Shown: positions 56,589 to 64,000 of the stretch, piece by piece | Numbering within the stretch: the first letter of the stretch is position 1 | Layout: the number at the start of each line of letters is the position of its first letter | Source of the DNA: Sipunculus nudus | Taxonomy: Eukaryota > Annelida > Sipuncula > Golfingiida > Sipunculidae | Length of the DNA: 64,000 bases | Reading direction: 5' to 3' | Assembly (NCBI GenBank): GCA_026874595.1 | Contig: CM049314.1 | Location: 72,184,300-72,248,299, forward strand | The notes under the pieces: model-generated | The model's input: only the letters and a program-made list of their open reading frames with translations | What the model was told of the DNA's origin: nothing | The model's database searches: none | Translations under genes and position numbers: made by a program

Positions 56589-57010
56589 TGTGTTTCTTGG
56601 AGATTTGCGGGTCTGCATATCTGCAAAGATTACGCAAGATTACAAAATGTATGCCTTTACTTATATGTACACCGCATGTCTGGTTATGCACGATATAATA
56701 GAGTTACAAAATATTGATTTTATTAAAATTCTTAATTCGTTACGTCGATAACAATTGGTGACATGATATTTGGAACATATTCAATCTACAAATATATACA
56801 ACTCTATAAAGAATTATACATTTGACACTGACTGGTAAGATTTCAATACCATAAATATTGCGAAAATTTTTCTTCCATGATTTGTACGAATGCTATCAGT
56901 CGCTACAAAAAAAAGTTTGCTTTCGGTGAAATTTACAAATTGTGGATAACATATTTCAAGTTTATTAAATTAAAAGAAAGACGTGTACATACCAGCCAGT
57001 GTCACCTACC
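56589..57010 (-). promoter_or_regulatory. Probable 5' UTR intron of the gene at 54858-56588
   Basis: The donor GTAGGTGAC at 57009 and the acceptor CTTTGCAG ending at 56621 are both conserved in the tandem copy (62878 and 61974), while the sequence between has diverged. This points to a non-coding first exon ending at 57010. Not proven by transcripts. Confidence 0.45.
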
Positions 57011-57185
57011 TAATTGGTCCAAGATGAAGTCCTGGAAGCCGCCTTAACGACGCATCCTCCCACTCCGCTGATCACATGGTTGGTATATGTTATAATAGGA
57101 AACTAAAGCAGTGATCGCTCATGACAAGTACACGTATTCTTTACGGCGCTCTGCGAATAATAGTTATATCTAATCGCGAGGTATT

Positions 57186-57250
57186 TTGTACATACATGTT
57201 AGATGTAGTTGCCATTTGGACCAGGGCCATTGCTTTTAATATATGAGATG
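57186..57250 (-). promoter_or_regulatory. Conserved promoter block, fucosyltransferase copy 1
   Basis: The block around GTTGCCATTTGGACCAG, GCCATTGC and TTAATATATGAGAT is nearly unchanged at 63063-63127. On the transcribed strand it contains CATATATTAAA, a TATA-like motif, about 230 bases before the inferred first-exon donor. Confidence 0.45.
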
Positions 57251-57782
57251 CTGTGTGTCAGTCGTACCGGAAGCTGGCTGATATATAGGAGACATCAATG
57301 GCCATTGACCCCTATATGTGAAAAGTCTATGCAGGTAGTGTAAGCAGAACTTTGATTGATAACTTGCTTGTTTTTAAAGTATTTTAGGTGGCAGCCTCTG
57401 TTGTTAAAGACAGCTATTCACCCACCAGTTCTATATTATTTATGGGATCCTTAGCTTAATCTGTGTACATATTAATAAACTCTCTCAAGGTAGTTCATGT
57501 TAGGAAAAGTTCTTATAATGCCTCTGTATAGCAGATGTAAGTGCTTGTTTATCTACGAAATGTTAGTAAACACAGCAATTTTGACAAACAGGAAAAAAAT
57601 ATGAAAAAATAAGGTGGTGGGTTTCATACAGGCGGAAGATAAAAGGTCATTAGTTGTCAAACGTACTTTGCAAAACTGTGATTTGTCTGATTAGCCGCAA
57701 GATGTCCTTGTTTAATGTGTCTGGGTTATTTTTTTCTCTTTCCTAACGGTTCTCCACGCGTTATAAACTCGTTGATATAACT

Positions 57783-59047
57783 GGGGACCCATGGGTCTCG
57801 AAAAGCAGTTGAATTTGTCTATAAGAATATGTTTATGAGCTTTTTCAAAATATTGGCCCCTCGATCAGTTTGAAACCATCAATCGGATTATTGTCCATAT
57901 ATTATTTGTGAATGTAATGGCTCTGTGACCTTGACCTTTGATATAATGACCTTAAAATCAAAAGGAACCTTCCCCTATTAGAAGGTTTATGAAAAAAAAA
58001 CGGTGCTTAACATGCATCCACAATTAATTTAAAGAAGTGGGTCTTGTGACCTTGACCTTCATATTCATGATTCAAAAATCAAAAGAGTTCTTACTTTTTT
58101 GGTGGGCCATACATACGCCAAGTTGGGAACCAATATTTCAGTGAAAACTGGACTTTTTATCTAGAACAAAAATGTTGGCAAATGGCCCAAGTGACCTTGT
58201 CCTTTGACCTTGTGACCCCAAATCCATAAGTTTCCACTCTTGGCAGACGAGAGCTATTTGGATGGTTTGACTTAAAATACTTCCGCAATCTTTTTTTTAA
58301 AGAAGTCGGTTCTGTGACCTTGACCTTTGACCTCATGACCCCCAAATCAACAGAGTTCTTGTGTTAGAGGTTGGCCATATAGAAATTAAGTTTAAGAAAC
58401 ATATGTCACTCGAAACTAGAGTTATCATCGGGAAACAAATATAACAGACACAGAAAGACGAACCGACATACGGACAGGGTGATTAATATATGGACCTAAT
58501 ATACACTCAGGGTTTCAGGACACAGATGAAACCACCGTTGAAAATCTGATAGTATCAATATAATCTGGCAGTCTCAAAATTATCGAAAAATGCATAGAAA
58601 TAGAAAATATACAAGTGGCGAACCAGTCTCCAGGAACTGAAGCAACCAATCATAATCAATAAATACATCGGGTTTTAGGACACTGGATGAAACCACAGTT
58701 ACGAAACTGACATAATTGTGCCATCAAGGTGTCAAAAACAGAAAAAATGGTAAAAAAATAAGAAAATTACAGATGACGCCACTAGCTTTTGAGAACTGAC
58801 AAAATAGTCATGGTCAATATTCAAGGCAGGATTCATGGCAACCCATGCACTAATTATCAAGATACTACAGATCCCTTATTTCAGGTTTCCATGGAGATTT
58901 TTTATTGACCTCCCTGCATGTTTATTTATAAGGTTCTAGGGTCCGTGGTTACGATATGTGACTTGATAACGGACGGACAGACGGTCGGACGGACGATGGA
59001 CAAAGCGTCATGCCTATACCTCAGCTAACGTTCAGTCAGCTAAGCTG
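57783..59047 (+). mobile_element. Head/tail repeat element between the two fucosyltransferase units
   Basis: The head is GGGACCCATGGGTC, and the tail is GGACGGACAGACGG with ACAAAGCGTCATGCCTATAC and CAGTCAGCTAAGCTG. Inside, CTGTGACCTTGACCTTTGA-type strings recur at about 57930, 58045, 58195 and 58315. It separates the tandem gene units and differs internally from 24126-26313. Confidence 0.5.
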
Positions 59048-60294
59048 AATATGACAAACAGCCTGTGTGTGATGTGTTTATTTAAGCGATTATTTGTAGG
59101 ATATCGGAATAGTCCACAAAAATGAACAATCAGAGTGAAGTATACGGGAGTTCATGACTTGTGTCACAGCTCAGGTACAGGCTTGTCACATATCTTCGTT
59201 GCAATGATACAGAAAATAAATCGCACACTAATTTATTGAACAGATTCACAGACAAATTATTTCTTTAATTGTATACTACGGTAATAAAGCTCAGTCAGTA
59301 TAAGCATCACTTTATTTAACACCTTGGGGACGTATCAGTCCCATATACTCTAGTTCTAATTTGGCGACTCTAATTTAGCGACTTTAGTTTGTCGACTCTA
59401 TTGGGTGACTCTAATTCGGTGACTCGAATTCTCGCGATATAACCGGAACTGAGATGAATCACTTTAGTAAAGTACAGTTCTCGTGATTAATGATAATTTT
59501 ATGAGAACAAGTAAATCCACAATCTATCTATCCGCTTATTATAGTTTATGGTAGATCAATTAAGACCAAATTGCAAACGTAATATTTTAATAATCTGCAC
59601 ATTTAAGAATTAATATTTAAATAAGAAACCAACCGATGAAACTGCAACATTATAATTTTGAAAGCAGATATACCGACTTCGGACCACTAGTTTATCGTTA
59701 TTTATCGCGAAGACAGCTCGTGTTCTGAGTAGACAAAGTGTGTGGTTTCCATATTCAGATGGTTTGCTTTATGCGTTATTGAGACCATTTACTACCGCCG
59801 CCTGTTGGCTTTTGCATGAAGTATGAAACAGCCGTGTCGTCCACGTTGAATTTATAAATCACCTCAGTTTCTGGTACAAGGATGGATTTATTTAAACTTT
59901 TCCCCTTTCTGCGCAAACTCTATGCCTGGGTATGCTCTTTTATTCTAATTTGACACTGAATCAGAGCAACATCCTTGAATTCTAATAGTAATATTTGTTT
60001 GCAAATATTTCCTTTTCATCGTCCGGGTGTTTCCGGAGGTTAACTATAGTTATCCCACTGTCCGGGCCATACACATTTTCTATATCACAGGCCCCGGATC
60101 GCGGCTATAAATTATATTTGAACTGACACCGGCTGCACATTCATGCGCCTTTAATGTGAACTCATGTATAGATATGTTAAACCTTATGTATAACTTCTGA
60201 ATTCTCTATCGCATTTTCGGGATTAGAAAGTATTTGCTCATGAAAACAAGCTTGCATTTTTGCGTTCTGAATGCAGCCATACGGTGTGTATTAA

Positions 60295-61941
60295 CTATTC
60301 CATGGGAATCCATTCTGGTGGGAAATAGTAATTTTTACAAAATGTGCTACCCGGTGCCGTCATGTTCTTCGGCAAGTAATATATCGTTTTACCGTTTGCG
60401 AGCCACGCCCCCCACCAGCCAAAGGTACCGACTGACATAATCACGTGATCACATTTAGACAAAATTGCAAGATCTACTTCCGGAAGTGGATGCGAGTTCG
60501 CTATGATGTCATCACCTTGTATATTTCGTCTGTTCCAGTGACGGTTATCACCAGTAACATAAAATCTTACCATCTTATATCTCCTTCGAAAATAATCCAT
60601 TGCGTTCTTAAAATACTCAATTGGAGGCATGATTGCAACTGGAGTCCATACAGAAGGCTTTAATGTTGTGGTACGCCTCACATGGACACCGACTAAAACG
60701 AAACTTGAATTTCCGTAAACCCCCTTTGCTTTTCTGTTGAGTATTGTATCAGCTGTTTGATCAATTTCTTCATTAAACTGGAACTGGTTTCTTATATTAC
60801 GTTTAATGTTTTCAAAATAATGCCAACTGTGCCAGTGACTTTTCATCATATAACTTCTGTCTTTGTGTTTGAACACCACGTTCAAGCTTCGGTTATTACA
60901 GTTAAGACCTTGGGGCCCCACCGAACGAAACGGACCATAGCTATTAAGGTCGAGGGAAGTCCTCATTCTAGTTTGAAACATTTTGTAAATCTCCATATCT
61001 CCCGGGAAAATAGGTTTAATTTCATTGTTAGCTGCAACCCCTTGCAGTGCTGCATAGCCAAACATTTGGTATCCTATAGGCCACCGACTGGTAGCTTGTG
61101 CAGTTATAATTGGTGGTCCTTTGTAAGTCGTTACTTCGATATTATCTGCTGGTTTCGAGGGCGTTATCGCAGGTGGTTTAATATTTTCTTGATTGGTAGA
61201 GATGGGAACAGCACTCATAGGTGGTTTAGCATTTCCTTTTTCTGTAGGATTTGGAACCAAACTCACTACTGGTTTTGGGTTTGTTGACACAGCAGGTTTT
61301 GGGAGCGAACTCGTGATTGCGACTGCTGGTTTCGGCGGACTTGACGGGACATTCGGCCGCGGTATATTTGGCCTGTTTCCTATAGTTTGTGCTGCCCCAT
61401 CTGGTGTATTAGAAGGGGGCTTAGGAGGTTGTTTATTTGGTTCTTGTGCCGATCCAGCTGAAATACCTTTTGGTGGAACTTTTCCCGTCGTTTGCAAAGC
61501 ACTTTTCTTACTCTCTTGTAATACCGACAGTGGTTTATTTACTACATTTTGGTTGGCTTTTATTTGCGGTGTTATGGCTGGGCTTGGAACCAAAGTTTTC
61601 TTAATGGGCGCAGGGGGATTTGGTTTGATGGCTGATTTCGGATCCGGTTTAGGTGGATCTAATTTTGGTTTTGCTGGTGCCGGCGGCTCCTTGGCCACTG
61701 GCTCCCTGTTTTGTTGGATATTTTGAATCACTGAGGCCTTCGGTGCTTCCGCTAGATTTATTTGTCCAGTTTGCGGATTTTCTTCGACGAGTCCTTGAGA
61801 ATGCAAATATGTTGATTTGAAGAAATGTAAGCATGCCCCAAACAATACGAACAGGACCAATCCTAAAGTGACCCTTTTAAGGCTTAGATGTCTACACGGA
61901 GCGCAAACGTTTGTTACTGCAACTGAAGGTGTCTTAGTCAT
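60295..61941 (-). CDS. GT11 fucosyltransferase-like protein with proline-rich stalk, altered HxRRxD motif (copy 2)
   Basis: 548 residues from ATG 61941 (MTKTPSVAV). Signal anchor at residues 24-41, then a stalk of about 240 residues rich in Pro and Lys that is shorter than in copy 1 through internal deletions. The GT11 domain (284-548) is the same 265-residue length as in copy 1 and very similar to it. It has IGYQMFGYAALQGVA, HVRRTTTLKP (from H420), YVTGDNRHWNRRNI and SVGTFGWWGAWLANG. As in copy 1, the Asp of HxRRxD is missing and GNQ is GYQ, so the changes predate the tandem duplication. The acceptor CTTTGCAG lies at 61974. Likely a Golgi or cell-surface protein. Fucosyltransferase activity is uncertain. 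Confidence 0.88.
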   Translation of the reverse strand: MTKTPSVAVTNVCAPCRHLSLKRVTLGLVLFVLFGACLHFFKSTYLHSQGLVEENPQTGQINLAEAPKASVIQNIQQNREPVAKEPPAPAKPKLDPPKPDPKSAIKPNPPAPIKKTLVPSPAITPQIKANQNVVNKPLSVLQESKKSALQTTGKVPPKGISAGSAQEPNKQPPKPPSNTPDGAAQTIGNRPNIPRPNVPSSPPKPAVAITSSLPKPAVSTNPKPVVSLVPNPTEKGNAKPPMSAVPISTNQENIKPPAITPSKPADNIEVTTYKGPPIITAQATSRWPIGYQMFGYAALQGVAANNEIKPIFPGDMEIYKMFQTRMRTSLDLNSYGPFRSVGPQGLNCNNRSLNVVFKHKDRSYMMKSHWHSWHYFENIKRNIRNQFQFNEEIDQTADTILNRKAKGVYGNSSFVLVGVHVRRTTTLKPSVWTPVAIMPPIEYFKNAMDYFRRRYKMVRFYVTGDNRHWNRRNIQGDDIIANSHPLPEVDLAILSKCDHVIMSVGTFGWWGAWLANGKTIYYLPKNMTAPGSTFCKNYYFPPEWIPME

Positions 61942-62879
61942 TGTGTCTCCTGGAGATTTACGGCCCTGTAAATCTGCAAAGAATATACAAGAATGTAAAA
62001 TTTACGCCCTTACTGTAATGTGCACCGCACGTATGGTTATAAACGACATGGTTGGACAAGAGTTAAAAATAATAATTACATCTATAATCTTAAGTTGTTC
62101 TGTCGAAAACAGAAATTGATATGATAATCGGAACATATTTGACCTACGAATATTTACATATAACCATAAAAAGAATTATACATTTGACACTGACAGATTG
62201 GAAGTCAATACCATACATATTCTGTATGAATAAATGAACAAATTCTGTATTTGGTATGAATGTCATCAGTCGCTTCACAAAGAAGCTTCCGTTTGGTTGT
62301 CAGGGGTAATGAAGCGACATATCGACTCTCTGGCATTACGACCAGATTACTAGCGCCAGAGTGTCATTACATCTATGTCTGAGAAACGCATTAATGAAGA
62401 TGCAAATATTTTCGTCACTTCTGTCAATGCTTCATGGCCTACAGGTAAACTGTCAATCAACATAAACCATACCAAGCGTGTTTGTTGAATTTATGACCGC
62501 ATGAACACATGGCTCGCACAGGTTACAGGACGCAGGCAGCTTGCAGGCGATACAGGAAATGACCCGTGTCCATAGAGACGGTGTTTCACTTTGGGTTGTG
62601 AGCTCACATGTATACTATTGTGTAAATTCATTATTTTTAGCATAATATTCATATTGTGGGCGGTTTACCACGATATGAATGCAACCTGATGCAAGACCAC
62701 TGCGGTACATTCATAGATATAACTTGTATCACGACTCGAGTAGGCTGACCAGCCCAATTATCCGATCGCCAACCGAGTCAGGTTGTCACGACTAGAGAAA
62801 ACTTACAAATTCTGGATAAAAAATCACACTTTTTTATTTTAAAATTAATGCGTGTATGTAAAAGCCAGGGACACCTACC
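61942..62879 (-). promoter_or_regulatory. Probable 5' UTR intron of the gene at 60295-61941
   Basis: The donor GTAGGTGTC at 62878 and the acceptor CTTTGCAG ending at 61974 match those of the sister gene. The non-coding first exon would end at 62879. Confidence 0.45.
62395..62770. repeat. Duplicated non-coding block P, copy 2
   Basis: Partner of 53290-53770. Here it lies inside the inferred 5' intron. Confidence 0.5.
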
Positions 62880-63062
62880 GGATTCCTAAACGTTGGATTC
62901 CTGGAGGTCGGCGAGGTGACGCATGCCTCCTACTCCGCTTGTCATGTACACGTGGTTGTTATTTGCAATATTGGAAAACTAAAGCAACGTCCTCTCACGT
63001 CAAGTACACGTTTTCTTTACTGCGCTCTGTGAATGATCTTTATATCTTTTCGCGAGATATTG

Positions 63063-63127
63063 TGTACATACATGTGAGATATAGTTGCCATTTGGACCAG
63101 AGCCATTGCTATTAATATATGAAATCC
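63063..63127 (-). promoter_or_regulatory. Conserved promoter block, fucosyltransferase copy 2
   Basis: Partner of 57186-57250, sharing AGTTGCCATTTGGACCAG and TTAATATATGA. The transcribed strand again shows a TATA-like CATATATTAAT. Confidence 0.45.
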
Positions 63128-63794
63128 TGTTTGTCAGCCAGTCCGCAAGCTGGTTGATATAGGAGACGTCAATGGCCTTTCCACAATATGTGAAATACCA
63201 ATGCAGACAGTTTTAACAGACCTTTTGATATACGACTTGCTTGTTTATGAAGTTTTAAGGTGGCAGCTCTATTGTTAAAGCCAGGTATTCATCCATCTTT
63301 ATTTTAGAATTTTAGTTATGTTTGGCTTACTCTGCCTATATATGAAATAACTCTAAGTAATTAAAGTTAGGAAAAGTTCATAAAATACCTCTGGGTGGTG
63401 GTGGACGAAAGAACTTAATTATCTACGAACTGTCAGTAAACACGGCAATGTTGACAAACAAAACAAATGTTATACCAGGTGCATGGTTGGTAACATACAT
63501 GCTTAAGTTGAAAGGTCGTTAGTTGTGCAACTTCCCTTGCAAAACTCTGGTTTGTCTGACGTGCCGCCAGGTGTCTTGTTGAATGTGTCTCCATAAATTT
63601 CGCGGCCCTCCAGATGAAAATAAACACTTTGATATAAACAAAATGAACAGCCTGTGTGCGATGGGATTGGCGTTTTCTTGCCTATTTTTTCTTAAAAAAA
63701 GGTTCAAGAGATTATCTTTAAATGAAACACGTCAGATATCAGAATGGGCCCCTTTAAAGAACAAACACAGTTCATAACAACAGTTCTACCAAAT

Positions 63795-64000
63795 CATGAT
63801 AGCGTATATGTTAAGGCATCGGCCTCGTGACCGCGAGGTTAAGGGTCCGCGTCCCGTTATGACCGCCTTCCGTGTGAAGAATTCTGACCAAAGTCTTTAC
63901 CACAAGGGTGCACTCTCTTCGCCTAGAAGAGATTGGCTACTAGTCATGTGCGGCAGGCAAATATAGAAAGAATAACCTTCTAACGCCTGTTATGGCTGCG
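63795..64000 (+). repeat. tRNA-derived SINE, cut by window end
   Basis: It matches the SINE at 21726-22030: GTATATGTTAAGG and GCGAGGTTAAGGGTCCGCG in the head, then GACCGCCTTCC, TGACCAAAGTC and GGCTACTAGTCATG in the body. Its 3' end is beyond the window. Confidence 0.6.

Larger units (their letters stand above)
53700..57790. repeat. Fucosyltransferase tandem unit 1
   Basis: 3' flank, gene and 5' flank are homologous to 59150-63620 in the same orientation. Shared landmarks outside the gene include CCATTTACTACCGCCGCCTG (54355 and 59785) and GCCATTTGGACCAG (57210 and 63087). Confidence 0.8.
59150..63620. repeat. Fucosyltransferase tandem unit 2
   Basis: Homologous to 53700-57790. The 5' intron is longer here (about 905 against 389 bases), mainly because it holds block P at 62395-62770. 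Confidence 0.8.

Noticed and set aside
60757-61726. Plus-strand open frames of about 176 codons each, one glycine-rich
   Set aside because: They are the antisense of the fucosyltransferase at 60295-61941. The glycine-rich one mirrors the proline-rich stalk.
1-64000. CRISPR arrays, operons or prokaryotic features
   Set aside because: None seen. Tandem repeats here lack regular spacers, and the genes are eukaryotic with GT-AG introns.

Overview
The window is AT-rich, intron-containing animal DNA. A split gene with canonical GT-AG introns, two TRIM-like genes, three GT11 fucosyltransferase-like genes and dense non-autonomous transposons suggest a lophotrochozoan invertebrate, most likely a mollusc (possibly a bivalve). 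The taxon is an inference from gene content and style, not from a diagnostic sequence.

The central gene is an ortholog of PDCD10 (CCM3) on the minus strand, from 40726 down to 19447. I rebuilt it by hand as seven coding exons with consistent phases and 208 residues. Its first intron is about 16.7 kb and holds a complete, intron-free TRIM-like gene (27448-29274) on the opposite strand. A diverged segmental duplicate of the stretch from PDCD10 intron 4 through intron 1 lies downstream of PDCD10, at roughly 1540-13500. That copy carries a second intact TRIM-like gene (7835-9667), but of PDCD10 only a dead copy of exon 2 (7205-7258, with an in-frame stop) is recognisable. The two TRIM genes share a 159-bp block of perfect identity at their 3' ends, which looks like recent gene conversion.

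The right part (47-64 kb) is a cluster of GT11-type, alpha-1,2-fucosyltransferase-like type II membrane proteins. The first (47536-48753, +) keeps the family motifs, including HVRRGD. The other two (54858-56588 and 60295-61941, both -) are tandem duplicates of a roughly 5-kb unit with a conserved promoter block and a probable non-coding first exon. They have long proline-rich stalks and have both lost the Asp of the HxRRxD motif. A relic of a further unit lies near 52960-53770.

The rest is mainly repeats: a hAT-like element with a perfect 8-bp target duplication (42322-43887), a TA-flanked element with 25-bp inverted ends (36496-37688), TTAA-flanked MITEs (5851-6322, 52413-52868), tRNA-derived SINEs, a head-and-tail-defined repeat family (24126-26313, 57783-59047), a 22-bp minisatellite (44455-46075) and many microsatellites. 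I see no rRNA genes, CRISPR arrays or functional tRNA genes. All homology boundaries are by-eye estimates.
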